This document shows, piece by piece, positions 18,268 through 27,644 of a stretch of DNA of 64,000 nt. Numbering within the stretch: position 1 is the stretch's first letter; each line of letters opens with the position of its first letter. The notes under the pieces were generated by a model. That model saw only the letters and a program-made list of their open reading frames with translations. It searched no databases and was not told the origin of the DNA. The stretch is from DATKRB01 sp963794215. GTDB lineage: Bacteria > Actinomycetota > Acidimicrobiia > Acidimicrobiales > RAAP-2. Location of the stretch: assembly GCA_963794215.1 (NCBI GenBank), contig CAWCCQ010000001.1, positions 372,001 to 436,000 on the forward strand, in the 5' to 3' direction. The translations under genes and the position numbers were made by a program.

Positions 18268-19380
18268 TCAGTGCAGTTGGGTGCTGTCTTGATAGAGGGC
18301 GCTCACCGCCTCGGGAACCCAACCGCTGTCCCAGTTGTGGGCGATCAACTGCGACGGACCCACCGTGTGGAGAATCCCCTCTGAAGTCAAGAGCGCATCG
18401 TAGTCGGAGATGTCAGTTTGGAACGTGTTGTAACCGCCGATCCAGATGCGGTTGGTTGTCAGGAACGGAGCCTTATTCGCAGCGAGGAAGGCGGCTGTCA
18501 GCCGGTAATTGGCCTGGAAGTTCGCGTCGGATCCGTAGTTCTCGGCAGAGCTTTGGCCGTATTCATCGTAGGACGACATGTCTGCGGGAAAATCCCACGA
18601 TGCGGCCAACTGAAAGAGGTTGGGGTGTTTCAGGATGAGGTCCTGCGCTCCGATGCCCGACTTGGAGAACCCGATCAGCCAGTTCTGCTCGGTGCCAGTC
18701 GTTGAAAGGTTCGCCTTTACCCAGGGTTCGAGCTCCGTCGTCATGAACGTCTCGTATTGCACGTTCGCATCGTTGGGATTGTTGGCGTACCAGGGGTCCA
18801 TGGAGAATGTCGGTTCGATGATCGTCAGGTCGTACTCGTCCTGGGCATCGAGCGCGAGCAGTGTGTCGAGCCCGTCGCCGAAGGTGTTACCAAGTCCTGG
18901 CTCGACGGGAAGCACATAGAGGAAATTGTGTGCGACTCCTGGGGCGGGGTGAGTCGGAGACAGAACGCGCAAGGTCTGAGTGCCGTATCCGTCGTTGGCG
19001 GACGTGAACGAAAAGTATTTGATGTTGTTGGCATCGGTACTCACGTACTGGACCGAGAAGCCGCTCCCCGTCTGGGTGAGGCAGGTGACCGAGACATTGG
19101 TGACGTTGGCCGCGGCCACCGTGCCCGAGGGGTTTGTGACCGAGCAGGTCTGCCCTGACGGGTTGGTCTGGACGGTGACGTTGTAGGCGGCACCCTGGGC
19201 CAACAGGGTGCTGAAGGTGAACGAGCCGTTGGCGCTGGTGCTGAGATCGTTGCCGCCGTTGTTCTCGAGGACCACGGTGCCCGAGAGGCCCGAGACAGTG
19301 CCCCCGAGCGAGTAGGTGGACGTGGAGCTGCTGGTCCCCACGCCGACCCAGTTGTCACCCGTTGGAGTGCAGTAGGCCAT
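18268..19380 (-). CDS. Putative extracellular esterase with N-terminal beta-sandwich repeat, 5' truncated
   Basis: 370 residues. Residues about 22-95 are a Ser/Thr/Gly-rich beta-sandwich (YSLGGTVSGLSGTVVLENNG, then TVQTNPSGQTCSVTNPSGTV) of the kind seen in secreted actinobacterial proteins. Residues about 105-370 resemble a putative esterase (PHB-depolymerase/Esterase-D-like) with WLIGFSKSGIGAQDL as nucleophile elbow and AHNWDSGW near the end. There is no signal peptide, and a stop codon lies 15 bases upstream of the ATG, so the secretion signal and an upstream domain appear to be lost. The neighbouring insertion-sequence island may be the cause. Confidence 0.65.
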   Translation of the reverse strand: MAYCTPTGDNWVGVGTSSSTSTYSLGGTVSGLSGTVVLENNGGNDLSTSANGSFTFSTLLAQGAAYNVTVQTNPSGQTCSVTNPSGTVAAANVTNVSVTCLTQTGSGFSVQYVSTDANNIKYFSFTSANDGYGTQTLRVLSPTHPAPGVAHNFLYVLPVEPGLGNTFGDGLDTLLALDAQDEYDLTIIEPTFSMDPWYANNPNDANVQYETFMTTELEPWVKANLSTTGTEQNWLIGFSKSGIGAQDLILKHPNLFQLAASWDFPADMSSYDEYGQSSAENYGSDANFQANYRLTAAFLAANKAPFLTTNRIWIGGYNTFQTDISDYDALLTSEGILHTVGPSQLIAHNWDSGWVPEAVSALYQDSTQLH

Positions 19381-19874
19381 GATGCCCGGCGCTCAAGGGA
19401 GAAACAGTCATCTATGAAGGAGCGCAGTTTGTCAAGGGGTGCCGAAGGCTCCTTTGGCATTTCGTCGTGCCCAGATGACGGTGGAGTCTCGACCGATGGG
19501 CGCGCCAATGTGGGCCCTCGGGAGAACCGAGAACCGAAGCAGGGCGGTCAAGGCCGGCCGGAGGCCGCCCGGAGGGGAAGCCTTGACGGCTCGGTCAGTT
19601 GTCGTTCACATCATGTGATGCGAAGCCCGTGAGGGCTTCGTGGTCGTCCCCTTGTGGTGCCGAGTGGGGGACACGTTGCGACCTATCTCCAGAGCCAGGC
19701 GATGCTGGCAGGGCAACCCGAGAAACCGGGTGCCGGTCATCTGTTCGTCGCGAGAAGCGACATGGAGTGGTTCGGCCGCAACCCGGTGGGCTCAATCAAA
19801 ACGCGCGGTTTCGCCGCTGTGCGGGGACCATGACTCATTGGCGAGCTCGCACCGGGTTGCGTCCGTCCCGGTTC
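19381..19874. other. Gap with a perfect hairpin at the island edge
   Basis: No supported gene. CGAAGCCC-GTGA-GGGCTTCG at 19621-19640 is a perfect 8-bp stem with a 4-base loop, directly after the CATCA-TG-TGATG inverted repeat at about 19610-19621. It may mark the edge of the decayed IS110 element or a terminator. Confidence 0.4.
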
Positions 19875-20891
19875 TCACCCCGTCTGCGCCAGGCAACGGA
19901 TCTCGCCGTCGCGCAGGCCGTAGTAGACGAGGATGAGAAGTTTGCGGGCCGCGGCCACGCGGCCGATCTGGGTGCCTCGGCGTTCGCCCACGTTGCGGTG
20001 GTGGCGTCGGATGGGCGTGTCGGTGCGCTGGCGGGCCACAGCCTCGACGGCGGCCCAGCGCACGAGGCGAGAGCCTTGCTTGGTGATGTGGCCCCGGTGG
20101 ACCGTGACGTCGGATTCTTTGTGGGTCGGGGTCAGCCCAGCCCAGCTGCACAGATGGCGGGCCGAGGTGAACCTCGAGATGTCGCCGATCTCGGCCACGA
20201 ATATCGCGGCCAGCACCGGGCCGACGCCGGGAATGGCCTGCACGGCGTGGTAGCCGAGGTCGCCGGCAAAGTACGGGGCGGTCTGCTCTTCGAGCATGGC
20301 GATCTCGCGGTTGACGTGACTCGATCAGGTCGCGCAACGATTCGACCCGCACCCGGTAGGCGTCGGCCAGGTGGACCTTGTCGAGGAGGACCTGGCCGCC
20401 CACCCCGAACAGGTCGCTCATGGGCACCGTCACGCCCTCTTTCGCCAAGACGGCGTGGACCTGGGACTTGAGGCTGGTGCGCAGAGTGGACGAGCTTGCC
20501 CCGATAGCGGATGAGTTCGCGCAGTTCGCGCAGCGGTGGTGGGGCGATCCAGGCTTCGGCCAGACGTCCCATGCGGAGCAGGTCGACCAGGTCCGTGGCA
20601 TCGCGCTCGTCGTTTTTCACCCGCCGATGGCCCCAGTTGTTGCCGAGCGGATGGGCCAGATGCACCGTGGCCCCGCACTCTTCGATCACGTCGGCCGCCC
20701 AGTACCACCCATAGGTCGCTTCCAATATCACCTCGGGGTGCTCGCCGGCCTTGGCCAGCTCGGCCGCCAGGGCGACGGGGTCGTTGTCGATGCGGACCGT
20801 GTCGAGCGTCTGGCCTGCCTCGTTGCGGCGCACGATCACGCTGCGCCGCCGGTGCAGGTCGATGCCGACATATTGTGTGTTGCTGTTCCAC
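19875..20891 (-). pseudogene. IS110-family transposase (decayed, three frameshifts)
   Basis: Start probably GTG 20891 with AAGGAG upstream. QYVGIDLHRRRSVIV, ILEATYGWYWA and KNDERDATDLVDLL give the N-terminal DEDD catalytic residues. IPGVGPVLAAIFVAEIGDI and CSWAGLTP belong to the C-terminal Transposase_20 domain. The frame changes near 20875, 20495 and 20315. The protein is different from the intact IS110 transposase at 22750. No terminal repeats are expected for this family. Confidence 0.75.
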
Positions 20892-21121
20892 GGGAGTCTC
20901 CTTCTGTCGTCTCCGGGTTGGTTTGGGAACCCCAAGTGTGCTCTGCACACCTGGTCCCGGGCGACGGGAGGACTCCCGCGGGCTCTTCGACTTGGCTTGG
21001 GCCGGCAGTGGCGACTTTCCTCGCGGTCACGGGATCGCTCCTCGTGCTCGGCGTGCGGGCCCGTGCGCTAAACCGGCGCCCGTCACACGGGAGCTGCGCT
21101 GCGCTCCTTCATGACATCAAT

Positions 21122-22512
21122 ACCTGTGGATGAGAATCTGACCGACTACGCGGCGACCTCCTCGTTCAGCTCGTCTGATCGCTCGACCATCACCCCCTTC
21201 TCGAACTTCACACCGGCGCGCACCAGCGCGACGAGCTCTGGTGCATTGACCGCTCGCCACCGGGCCTGGGCCGACTCGATCAGCTTGTAGGCCATGGCGA
21301 GTCCCGCGGCCCGTGAGCCCGGTCCCTTGGTCACCTTGGTGCGCAGGCGCACGGTGGCGAAGGTGGACTCGATGGGGTTGGTCGTCTTGAGGTGGACCCA
21401 GTGCTCGGCCGGGAAGGCATAGAAGGCGAGCAGCTCCTGGCGATCCTTTGTGAGCTTCTCGGCGGCCTTGGGCCATTTGTCCTCGTAGTCCTTCACGAAC
21501 CGATCGAGGGCCTTCTCGGCGTGTTGGCGGTCCTCGGCGTCACGGACCTCTTTGAGGGCGCCACGGGCGGCCGGCTGGGCCGACTTGGGGAGGGCGTTCA
21601 TGACGTTGGCCATCTTGTGTACCCAGCACCGCTGGTGGACGGTCTCGGGGAAGACCTCACCGAGTGCTCCCCAGAACCCGAGGGCACCATCGCCGACGGC
21701 CAGCACCGGGGCGGTCATGCCCCTGCGCTTGAGTCCGCGCAGCACGTCGGCCCACGACTCGGTCGATTCGCGGTGCCCGTCGGAGATCGAGACCAGCTCT
21801 TTGGTCCCATCGCTGCGTACCCCGACAATGACCAGGGCACACAGGCGTGCCTCTTCGAGGCGCACGTTGAAGTGGATGCCATCCGCGTACACGTAGACGT
21901 AGTCGACGTCCTTGAGCGACCGGTGGGCGAACTGGTCGCGTTCACGCTGCCAGTCGGTGGTGAGCCGGGTGATCACCGACGCCGAGAGCCCGGCGGCCGA
22001 TCCGAAGAACTCCTCGAGGGCGGGCACGAAGTCCCCCGAGCTCATCCCGTGGAGGTACATCAGCGGCAATACCTCGGCCACCTTGGGGACTTGCGGGCCC
22101 ACGGGGGCAGGATCGAGGACCGAAAGCGCATCTTCTCCCCGGTCACCTCGTCGACCCGGCAGTCGTCCACCCGTGGGGCCCGCACTTCGATGGGACCCGC
22201 CCCAGTGGCCAGTGATCGGGGCACGGCGTGACCGTTACGCACCACCAGTCGGTGCCCGTTGTCGTCCTGCTCGTGGGCCAGGGCGGTTACGTAGGCGTCC
22301 ACTTCGGCCTCCAAGGCCGCCGCCAGCATCCGTCTCGCACCCTCGGCGACCAGTTCGTCCAGCGTGGTCGACAGCTCCGCGTCCGCAGCCTCATCACCAT
22401 GTACTCTCAGCATTGGCGTTCCTTCCTCGCCGGCGTTCCACCGCCAGCGTTCTCTGATTGCTTCAAAGAGGAAGGTACGTCGCGCCTCCGATCAGGTGGT
22501 GCATCCACAGGT
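21122..22512 (-). mobile_element. IS256-type insertion sequence with terminal inverted repeats
   Basis: ACCTGTGGATG at 21122-21132 and its inverse CATCCACAGGT at 22502-22512 bracket the IS256 transposase gene. Beyond the 11 identical bases the ends stay similar for roughly 10 more. The total of about 1.39 kb is normal for IS256 elements. The flanking 8 bases (ACATCAAT and TTCGGTTA) do not match, so no target duplication is left. Confidence 0.7.
21146..22413 (-). pseudogene. IS256-family (mutator type) transposase, one frameshift
   Basis: ATG 22413. The N-terminal part runs to FRSSILPPWARKSP and, after a frame change near 22100, continues KVAEVLPLMYLHGMSSGDF. The DDE residues are visible in YADGIHFNV, VGDGALGFW and TTNPIESTFATVRLRT. 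About 420 residues, full family length. A single frameshift makes it inactive as read, unless it is a sequence error. Confidence 0.85.
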
Positions 22513-22749
22513 TTCGGTTATAAGCAGCCATGGGCCGTGCGGCCCACCCGTGAGAGATGGAATGCTGGCTGCGGGCTGGGTGATGGCCGACATCGATCGA
22601 GATTGACGCCTCGAGCCCGTTTATAACGTGATGCGAGGAGCCTGAGGGACCCTTGAGTGCCGCTGCGAGCGCGTATCCCAACTTCTTGTGCCTGGGTCCT
22701 TGCCATCGCCCAGCCCGGTCAACCATCAGACACTGAAAGGTTGGTTCGC

Positions 22750-23979
22750 ATGCAGCAGCAGCGTGATCGAGTAGCCGGTCTTGACGTTCACCGGGACACC
22801 GTGGTGGCTTGCCTGCGGCTGGGACGAGGCGACAAGCCTCAACTGCAGCGGAGGAGGTTCGCCACGACGACCGCCGGGGTGGCCACGTTGGCCGCCTGGA
22901 TGGCCGACTTCGGGGTGACCCGAGTGGTGATGGAATCGACGGGCGTCTACTGGAAGCCGGTGTATTACCCGCTGGAGGGGCTCTTCGACGAGCTGTGGTT
23001 GGTAAACGCCGGGCATGTGAGGAACGTGCCGGGTCGAAAGACCGACATCGCCGACGCCGAGTGGTTGGCGGACGTCGCGGCCCACGGCATGGTCCGCCCG
23101 AGTTTCGTCCCCCCGCTGCCAGTGCGTGAACTGCGCGAGCTCACCCGCTATCGCAAAACTCAGATCGTGATGCGGGCCCAGGAGATTCAACGCTTGGACA
23201 AGGTCCTCCAGGATGCCGGGATCAAGATCTCCTCCGTCGCTTCCGCCGTCTTGGGCAAGTCGACCCGGGCCATGATCGAGGCCCTCATCGCTGGCGAGCG
23301 GGACGCCTCAGTGCTAGCCGATATGGCCATAGCCCGCATGCGCTCGAAGATCCCCGCGCTCGAGGAGGCCCTCGTCGGACGCTTTGCTGCCCACCACGGC
23401 GCGGTGGCCCGGGTCATCCTCGACCACATCGACTTCCTCGACGTCACCATCGCCCGTCTCGACCAAGAGGTGGCCGGCCGGCTCGGCCTGTTTCAAAGCG
23501 CGGTGGCGCTGCTTGAGACCATCCCTGGCGTCGGCCGCAAGGTGGCCGAGACGATCGTGGCCGAGACCGGCGCCGACATGACCAAGTTCCCGACCGCCAC
23601 CCAGCTGTGCGCCTGGGCGGGAGTGGCACCAGCCAACCATGAATCGGCCGGCAAACACCGGCCCGCCGGCACCCGCCAAGGCGCCAGCTGGCTCAGGCGA
23701 GCCCTCATTGAGTCGGCCAAGGCGGCCAGCCGCACCAAGGGCACCTACCTGGCTGCTCAATACCGCCAGATCGCCACTCGCCGCGGGCCAAACAAGGCCA
23801 CCGTCGCTGTGGCCCACTCGATCTTGTTCGCGGCGTGGCACATGCTCAGCACCGGCCAGACCTACCAAGAGCTTGGAGCGGACTACCTCTCACATCGCAA
23901 CACCCAGGTCGAGACCCGACGCCTCGTGAAGCGACTTGAGGCCCTCGGACACTCCGTCGCGCTCAGCCCCGCCGCATAG
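22750..23979 (+). CDS. IS110-family transposase (intact)
   Basis: About 409 residues from ATG 22750 (MQQQRDRVAGLDVHRDTVV). The DEDD motif residues are in GLDVHRDT, VMESTGVYWKPV and KTDIADAEWLADV. The Transposase_20 domain is in ETIPGVGRKVAETIVAETG and LCAWAGVAP. The frame is open upstream to 22657 but without similarity. These enzymes use a RuvC-like DEDD fold with a serine and leave no terminal inverted repeats. The element ends are not visible. It lies between the IS256 and IS1380 elements. Confidence 0.9.
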   Translation: MQQQRDRVAGLDVHRDTVVACLRLGRGDKPQLQRRRFATTTAGVATLAAWMADFGVTRVVMESTGVYWKPVYYPLEGLFDELWLVNAGHVRNVPGRKTDIADAEWLADVAAHGMVRPSFVPPLPVRELRELTRYRKTQIVMRAQEIQRLDKVLQDAGIKISSVASAVLGKSTRAMIEALIAGERDASVLADMAIARMRSKIPALEEALVGRFAAHHGAVARVILDHIDFLDVTIARLDQEVAGRLGLFQSAVALLETIPGVGRKVAETIVAETGADMTKFPTATQLCAWAGVAPANHESAGKHRPAGTRQGASWLRRALIESAKAASRTKGTYLAAQYRQIATRRGPNKATVAVAHSILFAAWHMLSTGQTYQELGADYLSHRNTQVETRRLVKRLEALGHSVALSPAA

Positions 23980-24028
23980 CGCTCGCCCCTGCCGTATCGC
24001 ACTCACGCCCCGCCGCTCGGACAACACT

Positions 24029-24047
24029 GGCGGGGCTTCGCCCCGCC
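24029..24047. repeat. Perfect GC-rich hairpin between two IS genes
   Basis: GGCGGGGC-TTC-GCCCCGCC is an 8-bp stem with a 3-base loop, 50 bases after the IS110 transposase stop and about 50 before the IS1380 gene. It could be a terminator without T run or part of an element end. Confidence 0.45.
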
Positions 24048-24099
24048 CGCTTCGCACGCCAAGATCCCGCGGCCTCTGGGAGGCATTCCATCCCAACTC

Positions 24100-25371
24100 G
24101 TGATCTTCGACGAGCCCAACCTGGTAGTCAATGCCGGGCTGTTGCTGGTGGCGACGCTGGTCGCTCGGCTCAATCTCGAGTGTCTCATCAATGGCACTGT
24201 TCGTCTCGGTGGACGTGTCGGTGGTGCCCGGCCCGGGCGCAAGGTCCTCACGTTGGTCCACGCCATGGTGGCGGGCGGCACCCACATCGACCACGCTGAC
24301 GTGCTTCGTTCGGGAGCCACGTGGTCAGTGCTCGGGCACCAGGTCATGGCACCGTCGACGCTCGGGACGTTCTTCCGCGCCTTCACCTTCGGCCATGTCC
24401 GCCAACTCGACGCCGTCCTCGCCGAGGCGCTGCGTCGGGCCTGGTCGCTCGGGGCTGGTCCCGGTGCAGATCAGATGGTCGTGGATCTGGACTCGACCAT
24501 CTGCGAAGTCTGCGGCAAGGCCAAGGCAGGGGCCGGCTATGGCTACACCCACGTGCTTGGCTATCACCCGCTCGTCGCCACGCGCTCAGACACCGGCGAG
24601 GTGCTTCATGCCCGCCTGCGCCGGGGTGCGGCCAACACCGGACGTGGCGCGGTGCGCTTCGTCGAAGAGCTCGTGGCCCGAGTGCGCCGGGCCGGGGCCA
24701 GCGGCGAACTGATCATGCGCTTCGATTCGGGGTTTTGGTCCAACCGCACCATCGCTGTCCTCGAGCGCCTCGAAGTCGGCTTCACCATGGGCGTGCGGAT
24801 GCAAAAGTCCGTGGTCAGCGCCATCTCTTCCATCGCCGAGTCGGCCTGGACCCCGATCGAATACACCAACGACGGCGAGGCCGAGGTGGCCGAGTGCGAG
24901 TACAAAGGACGCCGGCTCATCGTGCGGCGCACCCGCCTGATCGCACGCCAGGCGACGCTGTGGCCCGAGTGGCGCCACTTCGCCTTCATCACCGACCTCG
25001 AAGGCCACCCCGTCGACGTCGACGCCTTCCACCGTGAACATGCCCGTGTCGAGCTGGCCATCCGGGACCTCAAAGAAGGTGCGGGACTCGAGCACGTGCC
25101 CTCGGGGTACTTCTTCGCCAACGCGGCCTGGCTCCTCTGCGCCGCCCTCGCCCACGACCTCATCCGCTGGACGGCCCTGCTGGGCGAGATCACCGCGACC
25201 GCACACTTCACCGTGGCGCGCACGCTGCGCACCCGGTACTTCTGGGTCCCGGGCCGCCTGGTCAACCGTTCGGGAACTCCGACCTTGCGCACCCCCCTCG
25301 AATGGCCCTGGGCCGATGCCTTCCTGCGCGTCCTCGACAAGCTGCGAGGCCTGCCACCCGTCCCGCTGTAG
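24100..25371 (+). CDS. IS1380-family transposase (intact)
   Basis: 423 residues from GTG 24100. DDE residues are placed in VVDLDSTICEV, MRFDSGFWSNR and HARVELAIRDLKEG, with GYGYTHVLGYHPL and GYFFANAAWLLCA as further family signatures. The start FDEPNLVVNAGLL corresponds to residues about 10-20 of typical family members, so a slightly longer N-terminus could be missing. Terminal inverted repeats were not recognised. Confidence 0.88.
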   Translation: MIFDEPNLVVNAGLLLVATLVARLNLECLINGTVRLGGRVGGARPGRKVLTLVHAMVAGGTHIDHADVLRSGATWSVLGHQVMAPSTLGTFFRAFTFGHVRQLDAVLAEALRRAWSLGAGPGADQMVVDLDSTICEVCGKAKAGAGYGYTHVLGYHPLVATRSDTGEVLHARLRRGAANTGRGAVRFVEELVARVRRAGASGELIMRFDSGFWSNRTIAVLERLEVGFTMGVRMQKSVVSAISSIAESAWTPIEYTNDGEAEVAECEYKGRRLIVRRTRLIARQATLWPEWRHFAFITDLEGHPVDVDAFHREHARVELAIRDLKEGAGLEHVPSGYFFANAAWLLCAALAHDLIRWTALLGEITATAHFTVARTLRTRYFWVPGRLVNRSGTPTLRTPLEWPWADAFLRVLDKLRGLPPVPL

Positions 25372-25636
25372 CGCTGTGTCCCGCGGGCGGCGCACCGCAG
25401 ACGGCGGCATCAGGCGCTGACATCGAACTCGCACAATCCGGAATGCTCCTGGCTTGTCACGCCCAGGTTCCCGGTCAGCGGACCGATGAGGCCGGGTGGC
25501 GTCAGCCGCCAGTCAAAATACAACCACCTCATCGCTTCATCTCAAGATTGTCGGTGGATCGAGGCTAAGTCAACGTTTGCGGTGCCCCCGAACGGCACTT
25601 TCGGGCTAGCCCGGGAGCGGCAAACATGGGTCATGC
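25372..25636. other. Gap after the IS1380 gene
   Basis: No gene seen; probably includes the right end of the IS1380 element. Confidence 0.4.
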
Positions 25637-25673
25637 AACACGGCCAACGCCCCAAGAATCTCATTCACAGTCC
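25637..25673 (+). repeat. Imperfect direct repeat, copy 1 (upstream of VOC gene)
   Basis: Begins AACACGGCCAACGCCCCAAG and ends CATTCACAGTCC. A second copy at 26163-26198 differs at about five positions. The two copies bracket the VOC gene. Confidence 0.6.
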
Positions 25674-25696
25674 ACTCACCAAGAGGAAGAACCGCG

Positions 25697-26131
25697 CTTG
25701 ACCACATTTAAATCTCGGTAAGCGACGTGCCGCGCTCCCTGGCCTTCTATGCGGCTGCCCTGGAGCCCTTGGGATGGAGAGAACTCGGGAGCTACGACTC
25801 CTCCACCGGACCAGCGGAAGTTTCTGATCTCTATGGATTGGCCGACGGGGCCTACGGTTCTGGCATTGCAGTCGGCTCCAGTATTTGGCTGCTCGAGCGC
25901 CAGTCCGGTGAAACCGGCCTGTATGTAGGGTTTGTTGCTGACGATGAGGCCGAGGTCAAGGCAGCGTACGCTGCAGCGATTGAGTCGGGCGGAACTAGCG
26001 AGGGCGAGCCAGCGATACGCGCGCACTTCGGCCCGGGCTACTACGCAGCCAACATCGCTGACTTCGACGGCAACCACCTGGAAATGGTTCACAAGAGCTT
26101 CAACCGGCCAGGGCGTAAGCATCTCGTGTAG
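25697..26131 (+). CDS. VOC-family (glyoxalase-like) protein with early stop codon
   Basis: The first beta strand reads LDHI-stop-ISVSDVPRSLAFY from 25697: TAA at 25709-25711 stands where AAA (Lys) would be normal for this family, so a single substitution may have killed the gene. As read, translation could start only at GTG 25727 (VPRSLAFYAAALEPLGW). The rest, to HFGPGYYAANIADFDGNHLEMV, is a complete single VOC domain of about 135 residues with the usual metal-site Glu near the end. Small-molecule binding or detoxification is the family role. It is framed by direct repeats at 25637 and 26163. Confidence 0.65.
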
Positions 26132-26162
26132 ACGGTGTCGATGGCATGGCGGTGCTCATCGG

Positions 26163-26198
26163 AACACGGCCAACGTCCAAGAACATCATTCACTGTCC
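26163..26198 (+). repeat. Imperfect direct repeat, copy 2 (downstream of VOC gene)
   Basis: Begins AACACGGCCAACGTCCAAGA and ends CATTCACTGTCC, about 32 of 37 positions shared with the copy at 25637-25673. Confidence 0.6.
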
Positions 26199-26305
26199 CT
26201 GTGAGATTGCTCCGAGCCGCCACGACTCCTGAGGACCGATGTCCCGTAGGCCGGTTATGTCGCGACATGCTGGGCAGAACGTCGCAAACGTTGGTTGACA
26301 CGGCA

Positions 26306-27418
26306 CTAACCAAGCAGAAGCTCTCCCTTCTGATAATCAATGACGATCCATCCGAACGGTAGAAGCTCGTCGGATCCCAATAATCCCGCGACCGGAACGG
26401 TCCCCAGCGAAACTTCCAACAGGGATTTGGGTCGCAGACTCATGGCGCCGATCGACCAAGAGCCGCTCTCGACGAGCTGACCCTTGCTCATGCAACCAGC
26501 TGTGACAACCATCTCGCTTTGTCTAGTGGGCCGAAGCGCTATGAAGCTTGCAAAGGAGGTGGCAATCGCCGACCGGCCCGAACCAGTGTCGAGCGCAAAC
26601 CGTTGCTGAGTATTGCCGATGCGGACGTCCACGGTCGCCTCAACCTCACCGTTACTTGCGACGACAGAGAGCGGCACGGTGACGTTTCGATCACCTTGCG
26701 AGCGGGAAGAATGGATCGCTGATGACACTGGCCCAGTTGTCGTCTCGTCGTTGCCGATGACCGTTCCCTCGGCACCGTCAACACTCAACAACTGGGACCG
26801 GAAATCAAGTCGCACGCTGCCGAAGCGGCTCAACACATCCGAGCCGATCAAACCGGCGGGCGCATGCTGTGCGCCAAACAGTGGGATGTTCACCACAGCG
26901 ATCTTCTGAGGAGCGAGAGGAACGTCGCCCAACGACCATGTCGCGAGCTGGCTTGGCTCGACACGGGCAACGCAGTTGACACCCGAGCCGAATTCGGGGG
27001 CACCTGATGGGGTCAGCTCGAGGGTGCGAGCAAGAGCCGTGTCGACAACCGAAACCGATGCTCCGGTATCAAGAATGAAGGGAAATGGACCTCTGCCATC
27101 GATGCAGACGGGAACGAATTCAAACGTGAGAGGTCCCGAGCGAGTGACCCGCATTGTCACGCGAACAACGACACCGGGAGACGGTTCTTTCGTTGCGCAC
27201 CCAGTCTGGAACACTGGTACGTCGAACCGTGGAGCGGGGATGGTGGTGCGATCCGCTTGCGTCGACGGCGGGTCGGTCTGCGAGGCCGATGGATTCGGAG
27301 AGGTCCCAAGCCCGACGCCCAGCCCAGTCGTCAGCCCCATGAGTCCGAGGAGGAACCAAGGTACGAACCGTCGCACCTTCCAATGGTCCCACGGGGACCC
27401 CATTCGACGGACACACAT
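26306..27418 (-). CDS. Membrane-anchored protein with two retropepsin-like aspartic protease half-sites
   Basis: 370 residues. A hydrophobic segment at about 19-37 (FVPWFLLGLMGLTTGLGVG) is a signal anchor, followed by a Pro/Ser/Thr linker to about residue 60. Two related domains follow. The first has FILDTGASVS (DTG at 117-119) and AGLIGSDVLSRFG near 190-200. The second has FALDTGSGRS (DTG at 277-279) and AGLLGSDELLPFG near 345-356. DTG plus the hydrophobic-Gly element is the retropepsin/pepsin active-site pattern. Two halves in one chain suggest an intramolecular pair, pepsin-like in layout, outside the membrane. Protease activity is inferred, not shown. It is alone between the VOC gene and a damaged reductase gene. 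Confidence 0.75.
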   Translation of the reverse strand: MCVRRMGSPWDHWKVRRFVPWFLLGLMGLTTGLGVGLGTSPNPSASQTDPPSTQADRTTIPAPRFDVPVFQTGCATKEPSPGVVVRVTMRVTRSGPLTFEFVPVCIDGRGPFPFILDTGASVSVVDTALARTLELTPSGAPEFGSGVNCVARVEPSQLATWSLGDVPLAPQKIAVVNIPLFGAQHAPAGLIGSDVLSRFGSVRLDFRSQLLSVDGAEGTVIGNDETTTGPVSSAIHSSRSQGDRNVTVPLSVVASNGEVEATVDVRIGNTQQRFALDTGSGRSAIATSFASFIALRPTRQSEMVVTAGCMSKGQLVESGSWSIGAMSLRPKSLLEVSLGTVPVAGLLGSDELLPFGWIVIDYQKGELLLG

Positions 27419-27644
27419 CCGTGAGCAGCAATTCGGTCAGCGGCGTCACTCCGTGGCTGCCGACAGGGTGAGCAAGATCGGTCTTCTGGCTGAGGATGGT
27501 CGACCGACTAGGCATCCGGAGCCGGTGGGGGGGTGCCCGAGTGGTGGAGAGCCCCGTTGCGAGGTTCTTCCAGGTGGGCCATGACCTCACGTCGTACGCT
27601 TCGTTCTCACTCCAGCGCGCATGGGGCGATCGATCCCCTCGGGT

